A DNA stretch of 44,056 bases, taken from contig JAHEFF010000027.1 of assembly GCA_024640315.1 (NCBI GenBank), positions 1 through 44,056 on the forward strand, written 5' to 3'. Below are positions 15,640 to 24,910 of this stretch, piece after piece. This DNA comes from Woeseiaceae bacterium (lineage in GTDB: Bacteria > Pseudomonadota > Gammaproteobacteria > Steroidobacterales > Woeseiaceae). A program made the position numbers and the translations under genes. The first letter of the stretch is position 1, and each line of letters starts with the position of its first letter. The notes beneath the pieces were generated by a model that saw only the letters and a program-made list of their open reading frames with translations, searched no databases and had not been told where the DNA came from.

Positions 15640-16032
15640 TTATCGCTTCGAGTATTGCGTCGCGCGGCGGGCTTTGCGTAGTCCGACTTTCTTGCGTTCG
15701 ACTTCACGGGCGTCACGGGTAACAAAGCCCGCTTTGCGGAGTGTCGGGCGCAGCGATTCATCGTATTTCATCAGCGCTCGTGTCAGTCCATGTCGAATGG
15801 CGCCGGCCTGACCAGTGGTACCACCACCGGTGACGGTCACCTTGATATCAAACTTATCTGCCATTTCGATCAGTTCCAGCGGCTGACGCACGATCATACG
15901 CGCAGTCTGCCTGCCAAAGAACAGATCCAGCGGACGGTCGTTGACCTTGATTTCGCCAGAACCACTCTTCATAAATACTCTGGCGGTTGACGTCTTGCGT
16001 CGTCCGGTGCCGTAAAAATGTGTTTCACTCAT
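15640..16032 (-). CDS. rpsI: 30S ribosomal protein S9
   Basis: 130 residues, as in E. coli. [26 protein letters not shown] starts the protein, followed by [23 protein letters not shown] and ending in [17 protein letters not shown], the conserved basic tail that reaches the P-site tRNA. It is 32 bases after rplM in the usual L13-S9 operon. Confidence 0.97.
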   Translation of the reverse strand: MSETHFYGTGRRKTSTARVFMKSGSGEIKVNDRPLDLFFGRQTARMIVRQPLELIEMADKFDIKVTVTGGGTTGQAGAIRHGLTRALMKYDESLRPTLRKAGFVTRDAREVERKKVGLRKARRATQYSKR

Positions 16033-16064
16033 TCTTCTTGCCTCTGTTCCGGTGCGCTTGGCAC

Positions 16065-16499
16065 TCAGACATTAATTTCCAGGGGGATCGGCTGCTGGGC
16101 CTCATGGGTATGCTCGGGGCCTGCAAACACGCGCAGCTTCGAGAACATTTTGCGACCGAGCGGATTGCGCGGCAGCATGCCCTTGACGGCGAATTGCAGC
16201 GCTCTTTCCGGCGAGTCTTTCAATAGCTTCTCAAGCGGCACCGACTTCAGGTTGCCAACGTAGCCCGTGTAACGGTGATACATCTTGTCTTTCAACTTGT
16301 TGCCCGTCACGCGAATCTTCTCCGCATTCACGACAACGATGTAGTCACCCGTGTCTACGTGCGGCGTGTATTCAGGCTTGTGCTTGCCCCGCAGCCGCCT
16401 GGCGATTTCGGTCGACAAGCGTCCCAATGTCTTGTTCGTGGCGTCAACCACGTACCAATCGCGGCGTACTTCTTCCGCTTTGGCAGAAAACGTCTTCAT
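16065..16499 (-). CDS. rplM: 50S ribosomal protein L13
   Basis: 144 residues (142 in E. coli). Conserved parts: [50 protein letters not shown] and the signature [33 protein letters not shown]. It binds 23S rRNA early in 50S assembly. Its leader contains a terminator-like hairpin (see 16544-16567), so it may be under attenuation or autogenous control; L13 is reported to repress its own operon in E. coli. Confidence 0.97.
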   Translation of the reverse strand: MKTFSAKAEEVRRDWYVVDATNKTLGRLSTEIARRLRGKHKPEYTPHVDTGDYIVVVNAEKIRVTGNKLKDKMYHRYTGYVGNLKSVPLEKLLKDSPERALQFAVKGMLPRNPLGRKMFSKLRVFAGPEHTHEAQQPIPLEINV

Positions 16500-16543
16500 G
16501 ATCTTTAATCCAGTTGGAAACCCGTCGTTTTTGGTCCGGGTTC

Positions 16544-16567
16544 AAAAAAGCGGCCCCACTCGGCCGC
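16544..16567 (-). terminator. Terminator-like hairpin in the rplM leader
   Basis: Read on the minus strand: GCGGCC, a 6-base loop, GGCCGC, then TTTTTT. It stands about 45 bases before the rplM start, with no gene upstream on that strand to terminate. A second pairing, AACCCG/CGGGTT (16519-16542), follows it. This fits a leader attenuator, though that is inference. Confidence 0.6.
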
Positions 16568-16790
16568 AGACCCATAGCTCGGGCAATTGCATCGCTTGCA
16601 AAGGCCCGGCGAAAGGCGCGAAATTCTACTCGACGGGATGGCGCAATGCAAACAAAGCGGGCATTTTCGCGGAATTTTGCGACTTCAGATTCTCTTCAAT
16701 TTTTATCTTTAAATTCATATAGTTATAATTTACACCTGCCGATCTGAACGGCGCCTGCCGAGTTTCACCCGCGCAAGCGCAAATGGTGGT
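16568..16790. other. Divergent promoter region between rplM and coq7
   Basis: No gene is visible. The part at 16690-16735 is markedly A/T-rich and is the best place for the rplM promoter on the minus strand, but I cannot fix a -10/-35 pair. The coq7 promoter lies at its right end. Confidence 0.45.
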
Positions 16791-16796
16791 TATAAT
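16791..16796 (+). promoter_or_regulatory. Consensus -10 element (TATAAT) immediately before coq7
   Basis: TATAAT ends 7 bases before the ATG at 16804, so transcription starting 6-8 bases downstream would begin at or next to the start codon. No convincing -35 box is present at the normal distance. Confidence 0.45.
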
Positions 16797-16803
16797 CGCG
16801 CCG

Positions 16804-17448
16804 ATGGAAGACCGTCACCTTACACCGATTGATCGCATTCTGTCGGGCCTGGATTATGCGCTTCGGACGGTCAATTCGTCCCCCACCCGGGGAACCCGGC
16901 CAAATCCGGCAGCCGGTATCGACGAAACCGAACTGACGGCAGAGGAAAAATCGCATGCTGCCGGGTTGATGCGGGTGAATCACGCGGGCGAAATAGCTGC
17001 CCAGGGCCTTTACCAGGGTCACGCAGCGGTAGCGCGGGATCCGGCCATCGAAGACCAAATGAAGCAGGCGGCTGATGAGGAACTTGACCATCTGGCCTGG
17101 TGCGAAGAGCGACTGACCGAACTGGGTTCGGGTCCGAGCGTCCTGAGGCCGCTCTGGTACGCTGGCGCGTTCACGATCGGTGCGGCGAGCGGCGTGCTGG
17201 GTGACAGATGGTCGCTCGGATTCATAGAAGAAACTGAACGCCAGGTTTCTGAGCATTTGACAGGTCACCTGGGAAAACTGCCGCAAAAGGACTCGAAAAG
17301 CCGGGCGATTGTCACGCAAATGCGCGATGAGGAAGAGGAACATGGCGCCAATGCCAGTGCCGCCGGTGCAGCGCCGCTGCCACCACCTGTTCGCGGCCTG
17401 ATGCGATCGGTTGCCAAGGTGATGACCCGCGCCGCCTACTGGTTCTGA
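16804..17448 (+). CDS. coq7: Coq7-type demethoxyubiquinone hydroxylase
   Basis: 214 residues. The start at 16804 ([15 protein letters not shown]) matches the family; an ATG at 16783 overlaps the -10 box. The di-iron carboxylate ligands of the ferritin-like fold are visible: Glu in [16 protein letters not shown], EExxH in [14 protein letters not shown], Glu in [13 protein letters not shown] and EExxH in [11 protein letters not shown]. It hydroxylates the last open ring carbon in ubiquinone synthesis and replaces flavin-type UbiF in many proteobacteria. It lies just upstream of the crp gene, as in Pseudomonas. Confidence 0.95.
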   Translation: MEDRHLTPIDRILSGLDYALRTVNSSPTRGTRPNPAAGIDETELTAEEKSHAAGLMRVNHAGEIAAQGLYQGHAAVARDPAIEDQMKQAADEELDHLAWCEERLTELGSGPSVLRPLWYAGAFTIGAASGVLGDRWSLGFIEETERQVSEHLTGHLGKLPQKDSKSRAIVTQMRDEEEEHGANASAAGAAPLPPPVRGLMRSVAKVMTRAAYWF

Positions 17449-17476
17449 CGTGCTGGCGTCGGCAGCCTCCTTTCCC

Positions 17477-17482
17477 TATAAT
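17477..17482 (+). promoter_or_regulatory. Possible -10 element (TATAAT) for the crp gene
   Basis: A consensus hexamer 110 bases before the crp start, in the 143-base gap after coq7. The -35 region is poor, so this is a candidate only. Confidence 0.35.
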
Positions 17483-17591
17483 TCCCGCGGGTCTTGTTTG
17501 AGCGATAATTCAAGTGAAATTACGGACTTAGCTTGCTACTCGCGGCTGTCTGTATTAAAAGATTGGGCGTAACTTCGTCGAGGGCAACGAA

Positions 17592-18245
17592 ATGCAGACA
17601 ACTGCCAAGAATATCAGTGATGTTCCGGCTATAAATCGATTCCTGAGCTACTGTCGCGTTCGGACAGTACCTTCCAAAACCGTCATGATTCACGCCGGCG
17701 ACCTGCCAGACGTGCTCTATTACATCGTCGATGGGTCCGTCGAGGTCATGATCGAGGATGAGGACGGCAACGAAATGGTTCTGGCTTACCTGAACAAGGG
17801 ACAGTTCTTTGGCGAAATGGGGCTGTTTTACGAGCAACCGATCAGAAGCGCATGGGTTCGCACGCGAACCGAGTGTGAAATTGCCGAAATGACCTATCCA
17901 CGGTTCCGGCAAATTGCCAGCGAAAGTCCGGGGCTGGTTTTCGAACTTGCCACGCAGCTGGCAACGCGTCTGGATCGTACTAACCGGAAACTTGGTGACC
18001 TGGCATTCGTCGATGTGACCGGCCGGGTTGCCCACGCAATCATGGACCTGTGCAACGAGCCGGATGCGATGACACATCCGGACGGCATGCAAATCAAGGT
18101 CAGCCGCCAGGAACTGAGCCGACTGGTTGGTTGCTCACGTGAAATGGCCGGTCGCGTCCTGAAAGTGCTCGAAGAGCAAGGACTCGTTACTGCCAGCGGC
18201 AAGACGATTGTCGTATACGGGGCCCGTCCAAACCGCAAGATTTGA
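17592..18245 (+). CDS. crp: CRP/Vfr family cyclic AMP receptor protein
   Basis: 217 residues. GAGGG lies 7 bases before the ATG. The N-terminal cyclic-nucleotide domain has the cAMP pocket residues in GQFFGEMGLFYEQPIRSAWVR (Glu75, Arg85, Ser86). A long helix follows, then the winged helix DNA-binding motif VSRQELSRLVGCSREMAGRVLKVLEEQG (about 170-197), very close to CRP and Vfr. It should be a global transcription activator responding to cAMP. coq7-vfr synteny supports the call. It ends before a hairpin-rich gap shared with the convergent rpe. Confidence 0.93.
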   Translation: MQTTAKNISDVPAINRFLSYCRVRTVPSKTVMIHAGDLPDVLYYIVDGSVEVMIEDEDGNEMVLAYLNKGQFFGEMGLFYEQPIRSAWVRTRTECEIAEMTYPRFRQIASESPGLVFELATQLATRLDRTNRKLGDLAFVDVTGRVAHAIMDLCNEPDAMTHPDGMQIKVSRQELSRLVGCSREMAGRVLKVLEEQGLVTASGKTIVVYGARPNRKI

Positions 18246-18261
18246 CGCTGTCGCGAAGAGC

Positions 18262-18361
18262 GAGGCGACGCAGCAATCTGCGACAGATTGCTGCCGTTAG
18301 CTTGCGGTAATGCTGCTTCGAAGTCGCCTCTCGGCCTTGACTGTCGGACCGTGAACGGTCC
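18262..18361. repeat. Hairpin-rich gap between crp and rpe
   Basis: Three inverted repeats: GCAGCAATCT-GCGAC-AGATTGCTGC at 18270-18294 (10-bp perfect stem), GAGGCGAC at 18262 pairing with GTCGCCTC at 18323, and GGACCG-TGAA-CGGTCC at 18346-18361. None has a real T-tract, so they are not classic terminators, but they may stop or protect the two converging transcripts. Confidence 0.6.
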
Positions 18362-18383
18362 TTAAGTCCCTCGCACTAACGAA

Positions 18384-19052
18384 CTATCCGGCGGCGGCGA
18401 TTTCCGATTTCATTTCTGCGATCGTCGCGGCGTAGTCAGAACTGCCGAATATCGCGGATCCGGCGACGAAGGTGTCGGCGCCGGCTGCGGCAATCTCTCG
18501 TATATTGCCGGTCTTGACGCCACCATCGATTTCCAGCCGGATCTCCCGGCCACTCGCATCTATCATTTGCCGGGCCTGCCGCAGTTTGTCCAGCGATGAT
18601 TCAATGAACTTCTGGCCACCAAAACCAGGATTCACCGACATCAGCAAAACCATGTCCAGATCATCGATCACATGCTCCAGCCAGGTCAGCGGCGTCGCAG
18701 GGTTAAACACCAGGCCCGCTTTACAACCATTCTCGTGAATGAGGCCTACGGTACGGTGCACGTGCCTGCTCGCCTCAGGGTGAAAGGTGATATAGCTTGC
18801 GCCGGCATTGGCAAAGTCCGGAATAATGCGGTCGACCGGCTCCACCATGAGGTGCACGTCGATCGGCGCTTCGATGCCATAATTCCTGAGCGCTTCACAA
18901 ATCATGGGACCGATCGTCAGGTTCGGAACGAAATGATTGTCCATGACGTCGAAGTGCACGATGTCGGCGCCGGCGTCGAGAACCGCCGCAACATCCTCCC
19001 CAAGGCGGGCAAAATCGGCAGACAATATGGATGGAGCGATCAAGGGTTGCAC
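18384..19052 (-). CDS. rpe: Ribulose-phosphate 3-epimerase
   Basis: 222 residues, TIM-barrel epimerase. Motifs: [33 protein letters not shown] (metal His and Asp), [26 protein letters not shown] and [28 protein letters not shown]. It interconverts ribulose-5-phosphate and xylulose-5-phosphate. It is 55 bases after djlA and probably co-transcribed with it. Confidence 0.96.
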   Translation of the reverse strand: MQPLIAPSILSADFARLGEDVAAVLDAGADIVHFDVMDNHFVPNLTIGPMICEALRNYGIEAPIDVHLMVEPVDRIIPDFANAGASYITFHPEASRHVHRTVGLIHENGCKAGLVFNPATPLTWLEHVIDDLDMVLLMSVNPGFGGQKFIESSLDKLRQARQMIDASGREIRLEIDGGVKTGNIREIAAAGADTFVAGSAIFGSSDYAATIAEMKSEIAAAG

Positions 19053-19107
19053 GGTCTTTCCTTTGTAAGTTCTGGCGGGCCAACTTTAACAGATTGTAAT
19101 AACCGCA

Positions 19108-19911
19108 TTAGCGAATGCTCCGGCGGGCTTTCAGCATTTCATAGGCACTTCTCACCTCCCGGGTGCGTCGCTCCGCCTCTGCTACGGCCGCTGCGTCGGG
19201 ATTGGCGGACGCGAGTTTGTCCGGGTGATTCCGGTTCATCAGTCGCCGATAGGCTTTCTTAATATCGTCATTCGATGTCGACTTGTCGATGCCGAGCGTC
19301 CGATACGCAGCCGCCACCCTTCTGGCATCCGCATCACCAGCGGCAGACCTGCGGAACCCGCGCTGCGCGCGCAACATCGCTTCGAGCTGAGCAAGTTCGA
19401 CCCGGCCAACATCCAGTTCCGTGCAGACAATCCACAAAACTTCACGCTCACGCTGGTGCAGGTTTGGTTTGGACAGAGCCACTTCCAGTAATAGCCGTAC
19501 AAAAAGCGACCTGGTCTCGGCCTTGCGGGCTCCTTTGGCCCGCAGATCACGAATTGATGATCGAATTGGATATGACGAATCCTTGCCAGCTTCGAACCAT
19601 GTCATGGCTCGGCGCACTTCGACAGGTCCCAGGCCGAGCCGATGCATTAGTCCCCTCGCCGCCCGGATTTCTTCTTCGCTGACCCGACCGTCCGACTTCG
19701 CGAGATGGCCGATCGAATGGAAAAGTACGTTGACGAATTGCTCGGGCAATTGTTCCAGGCGGCCATTCGACGCGTCCGGCGCGAATTTTCCGAATTTGTC
19801 TGCAAAACCCCGATCGAACTGATGCCCGAGGATCAGGCCAATGAGTGCCATCCAGGGACGGCCCGTGGCCAGGCCCGCAAAGGCGCCAACGACCTTACCC
19901 CAGTACTGCAT
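19108..19911 (-). CDS. djlA: DjlA-type membrane-anchored J-domain protein
   Basis: 267 residues (271 in E. coli). Residues about 5-28 form one glycine-rich membrane helix ([26 protein letters not shown]). The middle is a TerB-like domain ([26 protein letters not shown]). The C-terminal 65 residues are a J domain with the HPD tripeptide in [13 protein letters not shown]. It stimulates DnaK at the inner membrane and has been linked to envelope stress signalling. Confidence 0.93.
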   Translation of the reverse strand: MQYWGKVVGAFAGLATGRPWMALIGLILGHQFDRGFADKFGKFAPDASNGRLEQLPEQFVNVLFHSIGHLAKSDGRVSEEEIRAARGLMHRLGLGPVEVRRAMTWFEAGKDSSYPIRSSIRDLRAKGARKAETRSLFVRLLLEVALSKPNLHQREREVLWIVCTELDVGRVELAQLEAMLRAQRGFRRSAAGDADARRVAAAYRTLGIDKSTSNDDIKKAYRRLMNRNHPDKLASANPDAAAVAEAERRTREVRSAYEMLKARRSIR

Positions 19912-20048
19912 TGGCCGGCTTCCACGTCATGTAGGTTCGTGTCATCCTGCAATGCTAACTGCAGGGGCCTCATATTCCCATCTTCCCAACTTGCGCGGGC
20001 GTCCGCGAAACGCCATCATCAGCCGCGAATCATCTCTACAAGATTTCC

Positions 20049-20939
20049 ATGAACAAAACCGACGCATTATTTGACTCCGCTATCCCCGGGTTACCCAGAA
20101 TCGGCCGTGGCAAGGTCCGCGACATCTACAGTGTTGACGATGAACATCTTCTGATTGTCACTACAGACCGGCTGTCAGCCTACGACGTTGTCCTGCCCGA
20201 CCCGATCCCTGGCAAAGGCCGGGTTCTGACCGAACTTTCAAACTTCTGGTTTCGGATGATGAAAGACCTCATCCCGAATCACCTGACCGATATGAGTTTG
20301 AAGAACATCATCGATGACGAGGCGCTGGCAAAGTCTCTTCAATCCAGGTCCATCGTCGTGAGGCGCCTCAAACCGCTGCCGATTGAAGCAGTGGTGCGCG
20401 GCTACCTGATCGGTTCGGGTTGGCGCGATTACCTGGAAACCGGCGCAGTCTGCGGCATTCCACTGCCGGAGGGGCTCGAGCAAGCGTCGCGTCTTCCGCA
20501 AACGATTTTTACGCCGGCCACCAAAGCGGAAGCAGGCGATCACGACGAAAATATAAGCTTCGAACAGGTCGTTGAAATGATTGGCGAAGACCTCGCCAAC
20601 AAAGTCCGTGATATGACGATCCAAATCTACGAACGCGCGGCCGCCTATGCGCTCGAACGGGGCATCATCATTGCAGACACCAAATTCGAATTCGGACAGG
20701 ATGAAGAAGGTCGGCTCTACATCATTGACGAAATCCTGACGCCAGACTCATCCCGATTCTGGCCGCTGGAGCAATACCGGGTCGGCATCAGTCCGCCGAG
20801 TTTCGACAAGCAGTTCGTCCGCGATTATCTCGATACGCTGGACTGGGACAAGACGGCGCCCGGCCCGGCGTTGCCCGCTGAGGTACTTGAGAAAACGAGC
20901 GAGAAATACAACGAAGCGTTGCAAATCCTGACCGGCTGA
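20049..20939 (+). CDS. purC: SAICAR synthase (phosphoribosylaminoimidazole-succinocarboxamide synthase)
   Basis: 296 residues, the longer form of the enzyme (E. coli has 237). GRGKVRDIYSVDDEHLLIVTTDRLSAYDVVLPDPIPGKG starts the ATP-grasp-like fold; RRLKPLPIEAVVRGYLIGSGW and IADTKFEFGQDEEGRLYIIDEILTPDSSRFW are signatures. It joins CAIR with aspartate in purine synthesis. No Shine-Dalgarno is clear before the ATG. The YihY-type gene follows after about 40 bases. Confidence 0.96.
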   Translation: MNKTDALFDSAIPGLPRIGRGKVRDIYSVDDEHLLIVTTDRLSAYDVVLPDPIPGKGRVLTELSNFWFRMMKDLIPNHLTDMSLKNIIDDEALAKSLQSRSIVVRRLKPLPIEAVVRGYLIGSGWRDYLETGAVCGIPLPEGLEQASRLPQTIFTPATKAEAGDHDENISFEQVVEMIGEDLANKVRDMTIQIYERAAAYALERGIIIADTKFEFGQDEEGRLYIIDEILTPDSSRFWPLEQYRVGISPPSFDKQFVRDYLDTLDWDKTAPGPALPAEVLEKTSEKYNEALQILTG

Positions 20940-20983
20940 TCAGGAAATCACCAACCCGGAACACGATTCGCAGCGTTGTGTCG

Positions 20984-22357
20984 ATGTACAATGAGGATCC
21001 GCGACAGTCGAGCACACATGTTTTGATTTCGAATCTTGATGACCGTCTGCAACAGGAGATCTGGGGCAACAGGCTGACCAGGTTCGGCTTGCCCGGGCGG
21101 ATGCTGGCCGTCGTGCTTCAGTACCTGTACGCGATGGTGCGGGACTTCTTCTCTGGTCAGCTGACCATGCGCGCAATGAGCCTGGTTTACACGACCCTGC
21201 TCTCGGTCGTCCCGCTTCTTGCGTTCAGCTTTGCCATCCTGAAAGGCTTCGGCATCTTCAATCAGCTCGAACCCTACCTCGACAATATGCTTGCCCCGCT
21301 GGGCGAACAGGGTGAGCGGATCACGGACCAGGTCCTGACACTCGTCAACAATGTCAAAGGCTCGGTTCTGGGCGGCGTTGGGCTGTTATTTTTTCTCTGG
21401 ACCGCCATCAGCACCGTGCAGAAAGTCGAGGAGAGCTTCAACTACACCTGGTACGTGACCAAGCCAAGGAACTTTTCGCGGCGCTTTACCGAATACCTGA
21501 TCGTACTGCTCGTCGGACCGCTTTTCATGGTGACAGCCATCGGCATGCTGACCTCGATCCAGAGCACTACCGTCATTCAGTGGATCATTACCAATAAGGC
21601 CCTCGGCCCGGTGTTTGTTGTTGTCGGGAAACTCGCACCGTACTTTCTGATATCGGGTGTGTTTACGTTTCTCTACATGTTCTTGCCGAATACTAGGGTG
21701 AATCTTAAATCAGCGCTTGTTGGCGGTATCGCCGGCGGTTTCATGTGGGCTACTGTCGGCGCCATATTTACGTCATTCATCTTGTATGCCTCTCGCAGGC
21801 TGCAAATTTATGCCGGCTTCGCTGTCGCCATCACGACGTTGATCTGGCTGTACCTGAACTGGTTGATTCTGCTCATCGGCGCGCAGCTTGCTTTTTATCA
21901 CCAGCGACCTGCTTTTCTCCGTACCGGACGGCAGGAGCCCCGTCTTTCGAACGCCATGCGCGAACGAATCGCGTTGAACGTCATGTTCCAGGTTGGACAG
22001 GCATTTCGCAATCCGGGCGAGATGGTCACGGCCGGGGCGATCAGCGAACGAATCAATGTTCCGTCCATCGCACTTTCTCCGATTATATCCGCACTCGAGG
22101 AGGCCGGGCTGCTGCAATCGACAGAACAGGAAGAACTGCTGCCAGGATGCGAAATGTCTCGTGCCAGGCTGAACGACATACTTGACGTAGTCAGAATAAA
22201 GGGAGAAACAGGTTCACACCGTGAACCGCTCTGGACTGATACGGTTGGTAAATTAGGCGATGAACTTGATACTGCGGTAGCGGGTGTCGTCGGAGACAAG
22301 ACACTTGCAGATCTTCTCGACGAGCACGAAAAGACGAACATCGAGAAAAAGAAATGA
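20984..22357 (+). CDS. yihY: YihY/BrkB family inner membrane protein
   Basis: About 457 residues from the ATG at 20984; a GTG at 20978 is equally possible and neither has a good ribosome site. Six membrane segments fit: near 70-90 (SLVYTTLLSVVPLLAFSFAIL), 130-150, 178-200, 215-240, 245-270 and 280-305 (TTLIWLYLNWLILLIGAQLAFY), the last ending with the family motif. The C-terminal 150 residues are soluble and look like a winged helix (RIALNVMFQVGQAFRNPGEMVTAGAISERINVP). It was once called RNase BN by mistake. True function is unknown. Confidence 0.9.
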   Translation: MYNEDPRQSSTHVLISNLDDRLQQEIWGNRLTRFGLPGRMLAVVLQYLYAMVRDFFSGQLTMRAMSLVYTTLLSVVPLLAFSFAILKGFGIFNQLEPYLDNMLAPLGEQGERITDQVLTLVNNVKGSVLGGVGLLFFLWTAISTVQKVEESFNYTWYVTKPRNFSRRFTEYLIVLLVGPLFMVTAIGMLTSIQSTTVIQWIITNKALGPVFVVVGKLAPYFLISGVFTFLYMFLPNTRVNLKSALVGGIAGGFMWATVGAIFTSFILYASRRLQIYAGFAVAITTLIWLYLNWLILLIGAQLAFYHQRPAFLRTGRQEPRLSNAMRERIALNVMFQVGQAFRNPGEMVTAGAISERINVPSIALSPIISALEEAGLLQSTEQEELLPGCEMSRARLNDILDVVRIKGETGSHREPLWTDTVGKLGDELDTAVAGVVGDKTLADLLDEHEKTNIEKKK

Positions 22358-22408
22358 GGCGCCCGTAACATCAGGCATCGACACCGCATCACGCCAAACG
22401 AGAAATCC

Positions 22409-23755
22409 TCAGGATCCGGCGATGCGCATCTTGTCGATCAGTACCGATCCGCAACGAATCCCGCCGCGAAGATCCTGGTCGTTTCCGATGGCAACGATGC
22501 GCTGGTACAAATCTCTCAAATTCCCGGCAATGGTTACTTCATGCACAGGATAGGCGATTTCACCGTTCTCGACCCAGTAGCCAACGGCGCCTCTCGAGTA
22601 ATCACCGGTCACGGCATTGACGCCCTGTCCGATCAACTCCTGAACAAGCAATCCCTTGCCCATTTCCTTCAACATTGAGCTGAGGCCCTCTGCATTTCCG
22701 GGTACCAGCAGATTGTGCGCCCCGCCCGCGTTGCCAGTGGTCGACAAGCCAAGGCGACGCGCTGAGTAGGAACTCAGCACATATCCCTGGAGTACACCAT
22801 CGACCACAATATCGCGGTCACTTGTAGCAACACCTTCAGCGTCGTACGGCGCGCTGGCCATGCCGCCCGGGATGTGCGGTCGGCCCTGGATTTGCACGAA
22901 ATCCGGGAAGATCTTCTCACCGGCGGCGTTGAGGAGAAACGATGAACGGCGGTACTGCGCGCCACCGGCAATCGCACTAATGGCATGTCCGATAAATCCC
23001 CGCGCGATCTCTGGTGCGAATAACACCGGTGCATCGACAGTCTCGATCTTTCGCCCGCCGAGTCGATCAACCGTTCTCCTGGCCGCTATCTCACCGATTT
23101 CTGCCGGCGACTGCAGAAGCGATGCGTCCCGCGACGCGCTGTACCAGTAATCGCGCTCCATGTGACCGTCTTCTTCACCAACGACCACACAGCTCACGCT
23201 GTGACTCGTCTTGGGGAAACTGGCGAGAAAGCCATGGGTATTGCCATACGCCCTTATGCTGCTGCTGGTACCCACAGTCGCACCTTCCGAATTTCCAATG
23301 CGCTTATCGTAGGATCGCGCGGCATCTTCGCATTCGATGGCGATTCGAATGGCTTCGCCGGAGTCAATATCCCATTCGTGCACCAGGTCCAGATCTGGCG
23401 GGTCCTGTGCCATCAGGTCGGGATCGGCGAGACCCGCGAATTCATCTGCGGCAGTGTAGCTGGCAAAGGTGCAGGCCTTGGCGACGATCTCCTGCAGCGC
23501 GCCGGGACTAAAGTCCGAAGTACTCGCATTACCTTTTTTCTTGTCCTTGAAAACGGTGATACCTACACCGCGATCATTCGTGTATTCCAGGCTTTCAACC
23601 TCACCCAGCCGGGCCGTTGCGGTGAGGCCAATATCAAAGCTTGCAGCTGCTTCAGCCTGGTCGACACCATGTTCCTTTGCCCGCTCCAGGACCATACTGA
23701 CGATATCTTCGAGTTCCCGCTGATTTGGGGTTGAGCGTCCTGCTGTTACGTTCAT
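22409..23755 (-). CDS. tldE: Metalloprotease TldE (PmbA), inactive partner subunit
   Basis: 448 residues from the ATG at 23755 (E. coli 450); a longer frame to 23893 overlaps the divergent darP gene's leader. It has the TldE-type start (VLERAKEHGVDQAEAAASFDIGLTATARLGEVESLEYTNDRGVGITVF) and LLVPGNAEGLSSMLKEMGKGLLVQELIGQGVNAVTGDYSRGAVGYWVENGEI, the C-terminal signature. TldE lacks the HExxH site and pairs with TldD, whose gene is also in this window. The complex degrades or processes unstructured peptides. The tldE-darP divergent pair is the same as in E. coli. Confidence 0.94.
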   Translation of the reverse strand: MNVTAGRSTPNQRELEDIVSMVLERAKEHGVDQAEAAASFDIGLTATARLGEVESLEYTNDRGVGITVFKDKKKGNASTSDFSPGALQEIVAKACTFASYTAADEFAGLADPDLMAQDPPDLDLVHEWDIDSGEAIRIAIECEDAARSYDKRIGNSEGATVGTSSSIRAYGNTHGFLASFPKTSHSVSCVVVGEEDGHMERDYWYSASRDASLLQSPAEIGEIAARRTVDRLGGRKIETVDAPVLFAPEIARGFIGHAISAIAGGAQYRRSSFLLNAAGEKIFPDFVQIQGRPHIPGGMASAPYDAEGVATSDRDIVVDGVLQGYVLSSYSARRLGLSTTGNAGGAHNLLVPGNAEGLSSMLKEMGKGLLVQELIGQGVNAVTGDYSRGAVGYWVENGEIAYPVHEVTIAGNLRDLYQRIVAIGNDQDLRGGIRCGSVLIDKMRIAGS

Positions 23756-23873
23756 GTGGTAATCGCGTCCTGGTTTACTTATGGTTCTTGGTTCGTCGCC
23801 GCAAAGCACAGTAACGTACCTCGATTTGATTTCAAAGTCCGCCAAACCTGCAGGGAAACCCGAGTCCCCTGAA

Positions 23874-24380
23874 ATGAATTCAAAGCCCAGCAAATCGGCC
23901 CGGAAGCGGGAGCACCTGGCGCTACAGTCCCTTGGTGAGCAACTGATCGGCCTGACCCATCAGCAGCTCGAAGGAATCGGCCTGGATGAACGCCTGTTTG
24001 AAGCGGTGAGCGCCGCGAAATCAATGCGTGCCCATGGCGCGCTTCGCCGCCAGAAACAACTCATCGGCAAGCTGATGCGCAACGTAGACCCCGAACCGAT
24101 CAGGGCGGCGATAGACGCGTTGGGCGGGGAAGACAAGTTGGTGAAAAAGATTTTCCGCGAATCCGAGGAATGGCGGGATCGCATCACAGGTGATGACCCG
24201 GACGCGCTGGCTGCGTTGTTCGACTATCTCGGGCACCAGAATCAGGCGCTGATCAACGAGGTAAAAAGTTTCCGTTCCGCCACCGCCGACAAATTTCGCA
24301 AGCAGGCAAAACGGCGGATATTTCGCGAGATTCACAAAGAAATCACGACCAAGGTGCAGAACCAGGTCCACAACATATAG
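23874..24380 (+). CDS. darP: Ribosome-associated protein DarP (YjgA)
   Basis: 168 residues from the ATG at 23874. A basic lead ([14 protein letters not shown]) is followed by helical repeats: [49 protein letters not shown], and the Arg-rich C-terminus [18 protein letters not shown]. YjgA/DarP binds late 50S precursors and helps peptidyl transferase centre maturation. It lies divergent from tldE and 38 bases before purE. Confidence 0.92.
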   Translation: MNSKPSKSARKREHLALQSLGEQLIGLTHQQLEGIGLDERLFEAVSAAKSMRAHGALRRQKQLIGKLMRNVDPEPIRAAIDALGGEDKLVKKIFRESEEWRDRITGDDPDALAALFDYLGHQNQALINEVKSFRSATADKFRKQAKRRIFREIHKEITTKVQNQVHNI

Positions 24381-24418
24381 AATTGGCCCCTTTTCCGGCA
24401 GGCAGACGCGCAACGAAC

Positions 24419-24907
24419 ATGAACGTACAAATCGGAATCATCATGGGATCGAAGTCCGACTGGGACACGATGCGCCATGCCAGCGAGACCCTCGACGCGC
24501 TCGGCGTCGCACACGAAGTGCAGGTTGTATCGGCACATCGAACACCTGATCTGTTGTTCGAATATGCAGGCTCGGCCTCGCAGCGCGGACTCAAGGTCAT
24601 CATCGCCGGCGCCGGAGGCGCTGCGCATCTGCCGGGAATGGCCGCAGCCAAAACGCGCCTGCCCGTCCTGGGTGTGCCGGTGGAATCCAGGGCATTGAAG
24701 GGAATGGACTCTCTGCTGTCCATCGCACAGATGCCTGGCGGAGTACCCGTTGCTTGTATGGCCATTGGAAAGGCCGGTGCAATCAATGCAGCGCTTCTCG
24801 GCGCGGCCATTCTTGCCACCAGTGACGAAGAAGTTGCTGTGGCGCTCGACGCATTTCGGAGAAATCAGACCGATACGGTCCTGGCCAACTCCGATCCGAG
24901 AGACTAG
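24419..24907 (+). CDS. purE: N5-carboxyaminoimidazole ribonucleotide mutase
   Basis: 162 residues. [45 protein letters not shown] holds the Ser-Asp and His active-site loop, and [50 protein letters not shown] the second. It moves the carboxyl group made by PurK from N5 to C4. It starts after darP by 38 bases and is 3 bases before purK, so the two enzymes are surely co-translated. Confidence 0.97.
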   Translation: MNVQIGIIMGSKSDWDTMRHASETLDALGVAHEVQVVSAHRTPDLLFEYAGSASQRGLKVIIAGAGGAAHLPGMAAAKTRLPVLGVPVESRALKGMDSLLSIAQMPGGVPVACMAIGKAGAINAALLGAAILATSDEEVAVALDAFRRNQTDTVLANSDPRD

Positions 24908-24910
24908 CGT

